Below, piece by piece: positions 1 through 7,079 of a stretch of DNA of 8,267 nucleotides. Position 1 is the first letter of the stretch. The number at the start of each line of letters is the position of its first letter. A program made the translations under genes and the position numbers. The notes beneath the pieces are model-generated. The model made no database searches. It was not told the origin of the DNA and saw nothing but the letters and a program-made list of their open reading frames with translations. This DNA is from Gemmobacter sp. (lineage in GTDB: Bacteria > Pseudomonadota > Alphaproteobacteria > Rhodobacterales > Rhodobacteraceae): contig DOMY01000145.1 of the NCBI GenBank assembly GCA_003509785.1, positions 1 to 8,267 on the forward strand, given 5' to 3'.

Positions 1-624
1 CACGATCAGGTCGAAATAATGCAAGGATTGCTGCAGCTTGGCCGTCACCTTGGCGCTTTCCACAAACCGGCTTTCGCCCGCGCCATGCCCGGCCACACCC
101 CAGAGGTTGGGGCGGTAATCAATATCCAGCGCCGTCTTCGCCCCATGCTGCCGCGCCAGTTGCAGGGCCTTCAGCACGGCCGCCTCGGTGCGCGGATGCG
201 ACAGATGCGTGCCCGTCGCCAGCACGGACCGCGTATCGGCAATCAGGCCCGCGTCGATGTCGTCTTCGCACAGGGCCATATCCGCGCAATTCTCGCGGTA
301 GAAGATCAGCGGAAACTGATCCTGATCGCGGATCCCCAGGATCACCAGCGCGGTCAGCCGCTCCGCATCGGTTTTCACGCCGCGCAGATCCACGCCTTCG
401 CGCGCCAGCTGCGCCCGGATGAACCGCCCCATCGCCTCATCCCCGACCCGCGTGATCAACCCCGACCGCAACCCCAGCCGCGCCGTCCCGCAGGCGATAT
501 TCGTGGGGCTGCCGCCGATGTATTTGCGAAAACTCCCCATATCCTCCAGCAACCCGCCGACCTGCGCGCCATAGAGATCAACCCCAGAGCGGCCAATCGT
601 TACGACATCAAGCGATTTCAACAT
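1..624 (-). CDS. iolC: 5-dehydro-2-deoxygluconokinase IolC, partial (3' end outside window)
   Basis: IolC phosphorylates 5-dehydro-2-deoxygluconate, the ring-opened product of inositol breakdown, in the cytoplasm. The frame is open from the ATG at 624 to the window edge, giving 208 codons and no stop. The N-terminus (VVTIGRSGVDLYG, residues 7-19) is typical of IolC. The PfkB-kinase glycine motif GGSPTNIACGTARLG sits at residues 37-51, and ITRVGDEAMGRFI follows at 57-69. DIDYRPNLWG at 168-177 is also IolC-like. The catalytic GAGD motif of the family would lie downstream, outside the window. A Shine-Dalgarno-like GGAGAAG at 629-635 sits four bases before the start. It is preceded by a 77-base gap with a strong hairpin, unlike the tightly packed genes upstream. 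IolC alone is about 320 residues; many alphaproteobacterial versions carry a C-terminal DUF2090 aldolase-like domain, which cannot be judged here. Confidence 0.93.
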   Translation of the reverse strand, partial: MLKSLDVVTIGRSGVDLYGAQVGGLLEDMGSFRKYIGGSPTNIACGTARLGLRSGLITRVGDEAMGRFIRAQLAREGVDLRGVKTDAERLTALVILGIRDQDQFPLIFYRENCADMALCEDDIDAGLIADTRSVLATGTHLSHPRTEAAVLKALQLARQHGAKTALDIDYRPNLWGVAGHGAGESRFVESAKVTAKLQQSLHYFDLIV

Positions 625-662
625 GGGTCTTCTCCGTCGGGGATATGAGAGGGGAAACAGGG

Positions 663-697
663 ACGTCCCGGGGGCGGGAGGGAAACCCCCGGGACGT
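663..697 (-). terminator. Perfect 12-bp inverted repeat between the IolI-like gene and iolC (terminator-like or attenuator)
   Basis: The arms ACGTCCCGGGGG (663-674) and CCCCCGGGACGT (686-697) are perfect complements around an 11-base loop. The stem begins five bases after the stop codon of the IolI-like gene (702-704). In the minus-strand transcript it is followed by a C/U-rich stretch with only short U runs, so it is not a classic intrinsic terminator. It could cause partial termination, protect the upstream mRNA 3' end, or be a processing site that lowers iolC output. The hairpin is seen directly; its role is inferred. Confidence 0.55.
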
Positions 698-701
698 TCG
701 A

Positions 702-1487
702 TCAGAGTGCGGCGCGGATGTGATCCATGCTGGCCTGCACCGCAGCTTGCGGATCGGCCAGATCATGAACCTCGGGTGCGAAGGGTTCAAAGCTGTAAGG
801 CCCTTCGAAACCAGCATCACGCAACGCCCTGATCTGGAGGATATTTTCCAGACGGTCTGCCCCATCTACCAGTACGCGATGGGGGTCCAGCATCCCATCC
901 ACCGGCACATCCGGGTCGGTTACACCCGAGATATGTACAAGGCCGGTCCATTCCGGGAAGAACGCGGTCTCGCCGGCCAGATGATGGTGGAAGGTGTCAT
1001 GCACCAGGCGATAGACATCCTCGCCACCCGCGGCCTTGATCGCGGCCACCGCCTCGGCCTTGGTGCGCAGCGAGGAGATGGGGAAGCCCAGCGGCTCTAC
1101 CAGGCCCGTCAGACCGCGCGTCTGCAGGATGGGCTTCATCGCCACCAGCGCCGCCACCAGATCGTCGAAGCCAACCTTGGTGCCATCGTTCAGCGGGCAC
1201 ATGACCAGTGCCTTCGCCCCGCAGGCGGCGGCATAATCAGCCATTGCCTCAGCCCGGCCTGGCAGATCGCCGGACCAGAGGTTGAAGGGGTAAAGCGCAT
1301 TGATCGAGATGATGGTGACGCCCGCCTGCGCGGCCGCCGCCTTCACATCGGCAGGCGCCCAGCTGCCCAGTACATCGGGCAGATCATTGCGGATTTCCAC
1401 CTCTGTTGCGCCCAGGGCGTGGGTCATGGCGAAGAAATCCTTCAGCGCCACCTTTGGCGCGGTGATATGGTTCATGGCGAAACGCAT
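702..1487 (-). CDS. IolI-like TIM-barrel isomerase (sugar phosphate isomerase/epimerase family)
   Basis: This 261-residue cytoplasmic protein belongs to the AP-endonuclease-2-like TIM-barrel superfamily. It resembles IolI, which isomerises 2-keto-myo-inositol (inosose) and allows other inositol isomers such as D-chiro-inositol to be used. Likely metal ligands fall in the family pattern: E131 (GLVEPLGF), D164 with H167 (VHDTFHHH), H185 (VHISGV) and E234 (SFEPF). The length is close to the roughly 278 residues of Bacillus IolI. The ATG at 1487 is preceded by GAGG overlapping the stop codon of the dehydrogenase gene, eight bases away, and only nine bases separate the two genes, so translational coupling is likely. 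An internal ATG at codon 5 is less likely because MRFAMNHITAP is the natural start of the first strand. The superfamily and pathway context are secure; the exact substrate is not, and a hydroxypyruvate-isomerase-like or other keto-sugar role is possible. Confidence 0.8.
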   Translation of the reverse strand: MRFAMNHITAPKVALKDFFAMTHALGATEVEIRNDLPDVLGSWAPADVKAAAAQAGVTIISINALYPFNLWSGDLPGRAEAMADYAAACGAKALVMCPLNDGTKVGFDDLVAALVAMKPILQTRGLTGLVEPLGFPISSLRTKAEAVAAIKAAGGEDVYRLVHDTFHHHLAGETAFFPEWTGLVHISGVTDPDVPVDGMLDPHRVLVDGADRLENILQIRALRDAGFEGPYSFEPFAPEVHDLADPQAAVQASMDHIRAAL

Positions 1488-1496
1488 CGCGCTACC

Positions 1497-2507
1497 TCAG
1501 ACGTAAAGGGCCGGACGGGCCGGATAGGTGATGGCGATGGCCTCGCCTTCGTTTTCCTGCGCGGCAACGCAGGCATCGGCGGCAACGGCGGCCATATAGC
1601 CATCCCAGGAGGTCGGACCAGTGGCCGTGCCTGCGGCGGCGGCCTTCAGGAAATCCTGCAGTTCGACATCGTAGGAGGCCACGAAACGGTCTTTCCAATC
1701 CGTCAGGATCGGGTTCTGCAGCTGTGCATTCAGACGCATCCGGACAGCCATCGGTTCGGGGAGCCGCGCCACGCCATCTTCGCCCACAACCTCGCACTGG
1801 ATGTCATAGCCGTAATGGCAGTTCACAAAGATTTCGGTATTGATCACCACGCCCTTGGCGGTGGTCAGCGTCACGATCTGTGGATCGCGCAGCTTGGCAT
1901 GGGTGCGGGCGCAGCTGCGCGGGAAGGTGACCCGGGCCGAGACATAATCATCATCCAGCAGCCAGCGGAACACGTCGATTTCATGGATCAACGTGTCATG
2001 GATCGCCATCGGTGTGGTATAGGCTTCGGGCACGCTGGGGTTGCGATGTGCGGCATGAACCATGACCGGCGCGCCGGTCCGGGTTTCCACTGCCTGTTTC
2101 AACGCGACATAGCCCGCATCGTAGCGGCGCATGAAACCGACCTGCACCAGACGGCGGCCGAAGGCCACTTCGGCATCGACGATGCGCTTTGCGCCTTCGG
2201 CGGTGGTGGCCAGCGGCTTCTCGCAGAAACACGGCTTGCCCCCAGCGATGGCCGCCAGCACATATTGTTCATGCGTGGCCCCCCAGGAGGTGACCAGCAC
2301 GGCATCGACATGGGCCGAGGCGATCAGTTCCTCGCCGGTGGCGAAGACTTCGGCATCCGGGGCGATGCTGTCGCGCACGGCTTCGGCCGAGGCGCGGTTC
2401 ACATCGCTGAGCGCGGTGATGCGGCCACCGGCCAGCACCTGATTGATGCGCCGGGCGTGATCGCGGCCGATGGCGCCGGTGCCGATGACTCCGATTTTGA
2501 CGGTCAT
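1497..2507 (-). CDS. iolG: Inositol 2-dehydrogenase (Gfo/Idh/MocA family)
   Basis: This enzyme oxidises an inositol (probably myo-inositol) to the 2-keto derivative using NAD(P), the first committed catabolic step, in the cytoplasm. From the ATG at 2507 it is 336 residues, normal for IolG/IdhA. The N-terminal Rossmann motif is IGVIGTGAIG (5-14). The conserved EKP is at 96-98 with catalytic K97. The C-terminal domain carries the dehydrogenase signature IHDTLIHEIDV, with D171 and H175 matching the Asp/His pair of the family. GFMRRYDAGY (124-133), AHRNPSVP (153-160) and GYDIQCEVVGE (233-243) are strongly IolG-like. An in-frame ATG at 2540 would add 11 residues and overlap the preceding gene; I prefer 2507 because it directly precedes the Rossmann strand, though its ribosome site is weak. 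The gene lies ten bases after the IolH-type gene. Other isomers (scyllo- or chiro-inositol) remain possible substrates. Confidence 0.9.
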   Translation of the reverse strand: MTVKIGVIGTGAIGRDHARRINQVLAGGRITALSDVNRASAEAVRDSIAPDAEVFATGEELIASAHVDAVLVTSWGATHEQYVLAAIAGGKPCFCEKPLATTAEGAKRIVDAEVAFGRRLVQVGFMRRYDAGYVALKQAVETRTGAPVMVHAAHRNPSVPEAYTTPMAIHDTLIHEIDVFRWLLDDDYVSARVTFPRSCARTHAKLRDPQIVTLTTAKGVVINTEIFVNCHYGYDIQCEVVGEDGVARLPEPMAVRMRLNAQLQNPILTDWKDRFVASYDVELQDFLKAAAAGTATGPTSWDGYMAAVAADACVAAQENEGEAIAITYPARPALYV

Positions 2508-2517
2508 GGTGTGGATC

Positions 2518-3414
2518 TCACTTCCAGTATTTTGCGACATAACGTTTGGTTTCAGCCAGCATGAACCGGGCGCTGTCCTCGGCGCGGTCTTCCCAGGCGA
2601 AGACGCAATTGGACAGAACGCCGTCGAATTTCATGTCGGCGAGGGTGGCGAAGAACAGGTCCCAATCGATCTCGCCCTGACCGAAATCGGTGTGCTGATG
2701 CACGCGGACCTTCGATCCCGGCGGATTGACGATATAGCGCAGCTGCGAGGATTTATTGTGGTCATAGGTATCGGCCAGCCGCACATGTTCCAGCAATCCG
2801 GCGGTGGCTCGCAGGTTCGCCACCATGTCGGGGCCGTAGAAGAAGGTATGCGGCGCGATGAACGAGGCGCGGACCATCGGCGAATTGATCGTCTTGATGA
2901 TATCGACCGCCGGGGCGATTTCTTCCAGCCAGTCCTCGGGATGCGCCTCCAGCGACAGCTTGATGCCCTCGCGCTCCAGGATCGGCACCAGAATGTCCAT
3001 GGCGCGGAAGAACTGGTTCTCGCAGGTTTCCGGGCGGTGCAGGCCGGTCCGGTCGTTCAGGCTGCGATCCGGGCTGCCGCCACGGCCGAATTCCGACACA
3101 AACAGCGGGCATTCCAGTTCCACCGCGATCTCGATGGCGCGTTTCCAGTTGTCGATCGCCACCTCCCATTCATCGGCATAGGGGCTGGCCCAGCGATACA
3201 TAGGCTGGATTGATGCCAGCCCAACACCATGATCTTTCAGTGCCTTCTTGAAGCTGCGGATCCGGTCGGGATACATCTTCGGCCGCGCCCACCAGGCCAG
3301 AAAATCTGGCCGGGGCGACATTTCGACATGGTCATAGCCCAGATCGGCCACTTTGCGGATCGTGTCTTCCAGCGAAAGATGGCGGATCATATGCGGGTCA
3401 AGCGTGTGTTTCAT
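2518..3414 (-). CDS. iolH: IolH-type TIM-barrel protein (sugar phosphate isomerase/epimerase)
   Basis: This 298-residue cytoplasmic TIM-barrel protein has features I associate with IolH of inositol gene clusters: LDPHMIRHLS at the start, ADLGYDHVEMSPRPDFLAWW (23-42), and the block from LADTYDH (213-219) through LRYIVNPPG (225-233) to RVHQHTDFGQGEIDW (237-251). Probable metal ligands are E108, E156, D215 and H239 or H241. IolH is recurrent in inositol clusters, but its reaction is poorly defined; isomerase or epimerase activity on a keto-inositol or a derived sugar acid is a family-based guess. IolE dehydratase has the same fold and similar length, but the NPPG-RVHQH block favours IolH. GGAGAT six bases before the ATG at 3414 is a fair ribosome site. 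The gene opens the enzyme segment, after an 84-base junction containing a hairpin. Confidence 0.82.
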   Translation of the reverse strand: MKHTLDPHMIRHLSLEDTIRKVADLGYDHVEMSPRPDFLAWWARPKMYPDRIRSFKKALKDHGVGLASIQPMYRWASPYADEWEVAIDNWKRAIEIAVELECPLFVSEFGRGGSPDRSLNDRTGLHRPETCENQFFRAMDILVPILEREGIKLSLEAHPEDWLEEIAPAVDIIKTINSPMVRASFIAPHTFFYGPDMVANLRATAGLLEHVRLADTYDHNKSSQLRYIVNPPGSKVRVHQHTDFGQGEIDWDLFFATLADMKFDGVLSNCVFAWEDRAEDSARFMLAETKRYVAKYWK

Positions 3415-3450
3415 GGCAGATCTCCGGGATTTCGGGTGCAGCTCTCCGGT

Positions 3451-3471
3451 CGGCGGACCAAAGGTCCGCCG
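3451..3471 (-). other. 9-bp perfect hairpin between the permease and iolH genes
   Basis: CGGCGGACC (3451-3459) and GGTCCGCCG (3463-3471) are perfectly complementary, separated by three bases. They lie in the 84-base junction between the permease stop (3499) and the IolH start (3414). The transcript after the stem (ACCGGAGAGC) has no U-tract, so a simple intrinsic terminator is unlikely. It separates the transporter genes from the enzyme genes and could stabilise the upstream mRNA or direct cleavage. The rest of the junction holds only the iolH ribosome site. Confidence 0.5.
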
Positions 3472-3498
3472 CGCAGGGAAGGCAAAGAGGTGGAAAGG

Positions 3499-4509
3499 TC
3501 AGGCTTTCTTGACGCGCTTCTTCTGGCGGTGAACATCGGCCACCACGGCGGCCACGATGATCGCGCCCTTGATCATCTCCTGGTAATAGGCATCCAGCCG
3601 CAGGAAGGTGAACCCTGAGATGATGACTCCAAAGATCACCATGCCGATCATCGTCCCCAGTATGGTACCGCGACCGCCGGACAGCGACACCCCGCCGATG
3701 ACCGCCATGGCGATGGCGTCCAGCTCGTACATCACACCCATGCCCGCCTGCGCCGTCAGACCGCGTGCCGTGACCACGATCCCCGCCAGTGCCGACAGCA
3801 GTCCCGCCACCGCATAAATCTTGACGATGTGCTGTTCGACATTGATCCCCGAAACACGAGCCGCTTGCGGATTGGCGCCGATGGCATAAGTGTATTTACC
3901 ATAGCGGGTGTATTTCAGCGCGACATGGAACACCGCCGCAACCAGCAGAAAGATGAAGACCGGGGTCATGCCCTTGCCAAGGGCGGCGAAGCTGTCGGTC
4001 GGAAAGGAAATCGGCTGGCCTTTGGTGTACCATTTGGCAAAACCACGTGCCGCCACCATCATGCCCAAAGTGGCAATGAACGGCGGGATCTTGGTATAGG
4101 CGATCAGCGCCCCGTTCACCATCCCGGCCAGCAATCCGACCAGCAGACCCACGATGACTGGCACGATCACCGGCAGATCCGTCAGCCCGGGATAGATTGC
4201 CCGGTCAAAGCTGCCCGCCTGGGCCAGGCTCATGGAAATCATGGCAGTGGCTCCGACGACTGAGCCGGAAGAAAGGTCGATCCCGCCCAGAATGATAACC
4301 TGCGTCACACCGATGGCGATGATGCCGATCACCGATACCTGCAGGATCATGATCGAAAGCCGCTGTGGATTGCCCAGAAAGCTTTGCCCCTGCGTGATCC
4401 AGCCCAGAATTTCGAACACCACAGAGATGCCGATCAGCACCATCAGGATATTGGCCTCTTGCGGCAGGCGGCGCGGTGGTTTGGCGGGTTGCGTGGTTGC
4501 AGTTGTCAT
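3499..4509 (-). CDS. Sugar/inositol ABC transporter permease (BPD_transp_2 family)
   Basis: This inner-membrane permease is of the ribose/inositol ABC class and probably works as a homodimer with the ATPase encoded just upstream. It has 336 residues and many hydrophobic segments, beginning around residues 21-38 and 53-74. Family motifs include GGIDLSSGSVVG (75-86), the cytoplasmic coupling-loop sequence GANPQAARVSGI (211-222) and VIGGVSLSGGRGTILG (270-285). The C-terminus is strongly basic (VHRQKKRVKKA), consistent with a cytoplasmic end. The ATG at 4509 is preferred: GGGGGGA at 4515-4521 lies five bases before it. A GTG at 4530 directly abuts the ATPase stop and would add seven residues, but it has no visible ribosome site. 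Twenty-one bases separate it from the ATPase gene. Inositol as substrate is inferred from the iol neighbours; ribose-like sugars cannot be excluded from this protein alone. Confidence 0.92.
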   Translation of the reverse strand: MTTATTQPAKPPRRLPQEANILMVLIGISVVFEILGWITQGQSFLGNPQRLSIMILQVSVIGIIAIGVTQVIILGGIDLSSGSVVGATAMISMSLAQAGSFDRAIYPGLTDLPVIVPVIVGLLVGLLAGMVNGALIAYTKIPPFIATLGMMVAARGFAKWYTKGQPISFPTDSFAALGKGMTPVFIFLLVAAVFHVALKYTRYGKYTYAIGANPQAARVSGINVEQHIVKIYAVAGLLSALAGIVVTARGLTAQAGMGVMYELDAIAMAVIGGVSLSGGRGTILGTMIGMVIFGVIISGFTFLRLDAYYQEMIKGAIIVAAVVADVHRQKKRVKKA

Positions 4510-4530
4510 GATTGTCCCCCCGGGGCTCAC

Positions 4531-6069
4531 TCAGCGCGCGGCCAAGTCCATGATTTTCACTTGATCGGCCTCGCTCCGGTCCAGGAAACCGGAGACATGG
4601 CCTTCGTGCATGACCATGATCCGGTCCGACATGCCCAGAACCTCGGGCAGTTCGGACGAGATCATCAGAATGGCCACGCCCTCGGCGGCCAGCCCGGTGA
4701 TCAGGCGGTGAATTTCGGATTTTGCGCCCACGTCGATGCCGCGCGTGGGTTCGTCAAGGATCAGAATGCGTGGCTTGGTCAGCAGCCAGCGCGCGATCAG
4801 CAGCTTCTGCTGATTCCCGCCCGACAGGTTTTCAACCTTCTCTGCCAGGTTCGGGGTCTTGACGCGCAGCTTGGCCGCCATCTCTTCAGCCAGCCGCGTC
4901 ACCGTCTTCTGGTCGATGAACCCGGCCCGCACATGGCTGCGTGTGATCAGCGCGGTCTGGATGTTCTCCAGACAATCCAGCATCAGGAAGCAGCCAGTTT
5001 CCTTTCGGTCTTCCGTCAGGAAAGCCATGCCATGCTGCATTGCCACCTTCGGGCTGGTGATCTGCACGGGCAGGCCATCTATCAGAATCTCACCCGAGCT
5101 GGCCGGGGCGACGCCAAAGATGGCCTCGGCCACATTCGATCGTTTGGATCCGACAAGCCCCGCCAGCCCCAGGATCTCGCCCTGTCGAAGCTGGAACGAC
5201 ACATCGTGAAACACGCCCGGAATGGTGAGGTTCTGCACCTCAAGCACCACATCCCCGATCGGGCAATCCACCTTGGGGAACATGTCGGTGATTTCGCGGC
5301 CCACCATCATGCGGATGATGTCATCGCGGTTCACATCGGCGGCATTATGTGTGCCCACATATCTGCCATCGCGGAACACCGTGAATTCATCCGCAATTTC
5401 GAACAGCTCATTCATCTTGTGGGTGATGTAGACGATCCCCACGCCCCGCGCCCGCAGATCGCGGATGATGGTGAACAGATGTTCCACCTCGGTTTCGGTG
5501 ATGGCGCTGGTCGGTTCGTCCATGATCAGCACATCCGAATTATGGCTGACGGCCTTGGCGATCTCGACCATCTGCTTCTGTGCCACCGTCAGCTCCGATA
5601 CCTGCGCCAGCGGGTCCAGCCGGATGTTCAGCCGGTCGAACAGCTCTTGCGTCTGGCGCGCCATGCGGCCGTGGTCGATCAGGCCGAAGGCATTCTTCGG
5701 CTCGCGCCGGATCCAGATGTTTTCGGCAACTGTCATCCAGCTCATCAGCGCCAGCTCCTGGTGGATCATAGAGATCCCCTGTTCCAGCGCATCCAGCGGT
5801 GACTTCAACGTAACCGGTTCGCCACGCAGCAAGATCTCGCCGGCGTCAGGCTGATAGATGCCCGCGATGATCTTCATCAGCGTCGATTTTCCGGCGCCAT
5901 TCTCGCCCATCAGGGCATGAACCGTGCCGGGACGGATCTTCAGCTGCACATCATCCAGCGCCAGAACACCCGGAAATTCCTTGCGAATACCCCGGATGGC
6001 CAGAATACCTTCCGTCTCTATCCGTTTTCTGACACGGTCAACCGCAGCGGCAGTGGTGGCACTGACCAT
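4531..6069 (-). CDS. Sugar/inositol ABC transporter ATP-binding protein (two fused ATPase domains)
   Basis: This 512-residue cytoplasmic protein contains both nucleotide-binding domains of an RbsA/MglA/IatA-type carbohydrate importer. Domain 1 has Walker A GENGAGKST (55-63), Q-loop Q104, a degenerate signature LTVAQKQ (160-166), Walker B LIMDEPTS (181-188) and H-loop H217. Domain 2 has a highly degenerate Walker A, GLVGSKRSN (304-312), an intact signature LSGGNQQK (415-422) and Walker B ILILDEPT (435-442), followed by RGIDVGAK. The asymmetry is normal for the family: one composite site, Walker A of domain 1 with LSGG of domain 2, should be fully competent. The start at 6069 has GGGGGGAT just upstream; about 20 extra residues precede the first conserved strand. 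It lies 65 bases after the binding-protein gene, with a hairpin between. It energises uptake with the permease; the substrate is inferred from context. Confidence 0.94.
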   Translation of the reverse strand: MVSATTAAAVDRVRKRIETEGILAIRGIRKEFPGVLALDDVQLKIRPGTVHALMGENGAGKSTLMKIIAGIYQPDAGEILLRGEPVTLKSPLDALEQGISMIHQELALMSWMTVAENIWIRREPKNAFGLIDHGRMARQTQELFDRLNIRLDPLAQVSELTVAQKQMVEIAKAVSHNSDVLIMDEPTSAITETEVEHLFTIIRDLRARGVGIVYITHKMNELFEIADEFTVFRDGRYVGTHNAADVNRDDIIRMMVGREITDMFPKVDCPIGDVVLEVQNLTIPGVFHDVSFQLRQGEILGLAGLVGSKRSNVAEAIFGVAPASSGEILIDGLPVQITSPKVAMQHGMAFLTEDRKETGCFLMLDCLENIQTALITRSHVRAGFIDQKTVTRLAEEMAAKLRVKTPNLAEKVENLSGGNQQKLLIARWLLTKPRILILDEPTRGIDVGAKSEIHRLITGLAAEGVAILMISSELPEVLGMSDRIMVMHEGHVSGFLDRSEADQVKIMDLAAR

Positions 6070-6095
6070 CCTATCCCCCCTTCAACCCTGGCCCG

Positions 6096-6119
6096 GGCAG
6101 AGGGACGCTGCCCTCTGCC
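6096..6119 (-). other. 9-bp perfect hairpin between binding-protein and ATPase genes
   Basis: GGCAGAGGG (6096-6104) and CCCTCTGCC (6111-6119) form a perfect stem around a six-base loop. It lies in the 65-base junction after the binding-protein stop (6135) and before the ATPase start (6069). The downstream transcript is GC-rich without a U-tract. Stem-loops at this position in other importers (for example after malE) protect the 3' end of the binding-protein message, so that it is made in excess over the membrane components. The same role is inferred here. Confidence 0.55.
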
Positions 6120-6134
6120 AAAGCGTTTAGCCGC

Positions 6135-7079
6135 TCAGTTCTTGGTCTGGTAATCCGCAAGATTGGCCGGGGTCACCAGTTCGAAGGGCACATAGACCTT
6201 CTTCTCCACCGGCTCGCCCTTGGCCAGTTTCAGGGCGGTGCTTACCGCGCCTTCGCCTTGCCCGGCTGCATTCTGGAACACGCTGACATCCAGATCGCCC
6301 GCCGCCATCGCCGCCAGCGCATCTGCCGTGGCATCAATGCCGCCCACGATCACGCTGTCCATCGGGATGCCCGCCGCTTTCAACGCCTGAATGGCACCGA
6401 TCGCCATTTCATCATTATTGGCAATCACCGCATCGAACTGCACGCCGGCCGACAGCCAGTTGGTCATCAGATCGGCGCCCTGCGTCCGCGACCAGGCGGC
6501 GGTCTGTTCTTCGACGATGGTGATAAAGCTGCATTCCGGCGTTGCGATCACATCCTTGATGTCCTGCGTCCGCACCCGAGCCGCCTGGTTTGACAGCTCG
6601 CCCATCATGACCACGGCCTTGGCCTCTGTCTTGCCCGCCTCTTTCAGCAGACGACAGATTTCCTGCGTTTCCAGGGTCCCGGATTCCAGCTCGTTCGAGG
6701 CGACGAAGGCCTGGTTTTCCGGCAGCGTATCCACATTCACCGGCTCGCGGTTCACATAGACCAGCGGAATACCGGCATCGGCGGTAGCCTGCGACATGGC
6801 GATGGTGGCATCGGTATCGACCGGGTTGACGATGATCGCATCGACACCGGATGCGATGAAGTTCTGAATCTGATTCAGCTGCTTGCCCACATCGTTCTGG
6901 GCATCCTCGATCTGCAGCGTCACGCCGTCCTGCTGGCCTGCATAATCAATCATGCCATTGCGCAACACCGTCAGAAAGTTGTCGTCAAACAGCGCCATGG
7001 AAACGCCGATGTTTTCGGCAGATGCCGCCGTCCCCATCAGCGTGGCCGCCATGGTGCTGGCGATCAGAAATTTCTTCAT
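6135..7079 (-). CDS. Periplasmic sugar/inositol-binding protein of ABC transporter (IbpA/RbsB type)
   Basis: This secreted periplasmic receptor is of the Peripla_BP_4 class and delivers ligand to the importer encoded downstream. It has 314 residues with a clear signal peptide: MKKF, a hydrophobic core, then TAASA with probable cleavage after A21. Likely ligand-contacting residues for this fold are FDDNF (31-35), N110-R111 (VNREP), the ARVR region (167-170), NND (221-223), GGID (246-249) and Q269 (FQNAA). An in-frame extension to 7274 would add 65 residues that bury the signal peptide and resemble no protein sequence. The ATG at 7079, with GGGGAGGA at 7085-7092 five bases upstream, is clearly the right start. 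The gene is first of the operon, after a 233-base leader. Myo-inositol or another inositol is the likely ligand from the neighbouring iolG and iolC; the binding pocket alone does not prove it. Confidence 0.93.
   Translation of the reverse strand: MKKFLIASTMAATLMGTAASAENIGVSMALFDDNFLTVLRNGMIDYAGQQDGVTLQIEDAQNDVGKQLNQIQNFIASGVDAIIVNPVDTDATIAMSQATADAGIPLVYVNREPVNVDTLPENQAFVASNELESGTLETQEICRLLKEAGKTEAKAVVMMGELSNQAARVRTQDIKDVIATPECSFITIVEEQTAAWSRTQGADLMTNWLSAGVQFDAVIANNDEMAIGAIQALKAAGIPMDSVIVGGIDATADALAAMAAGDLDVSVFQNAAGQGEGAVSTALKLAKGEPVEKKVYVPFELVTPANLADYQTKN

Noticed and set aside
19..648. Plus-strand open frame of 209 codons at the left edge
   Set aside because: It is antisense to iolC, whose minus-strand frame is open throughout with the PfkB GGSPTN motif.
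2508..2540. Upstream ATG adding 11 residues to IolG
   Set aside because: It overlaps the end of iolH and places extra residues before a Rossmann strand that normally starts at the N-terminus. Kept only as an alternative start.
645..2564. Long plus-strand open frame of 639 codons
   Set aside because: It lies antisense across the IolI-like and iolG genes and the hairpin junction. Its protein is rich in H, R, G and D without any recognised domain, while both minus-strand genes have clear family motifs. It is a GC-rich antisense shadow.
4510..4530. GTG start of the permease abutting the ATPase stop
   Set aside because: No ribosome site is visible before it, while the ATG at 4509 has GGGGGGA at good spacing. 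Coupled initiation at the GTG cannot be fully excluded.
4384..5802. Plus-strand open frame of 472 codons
   Set aside because: It is antisense to the ATPase gene, whose Walker and signature motifs are unmistakable. The composition, with many H, Q and R residues, is typical of a shadow frame.
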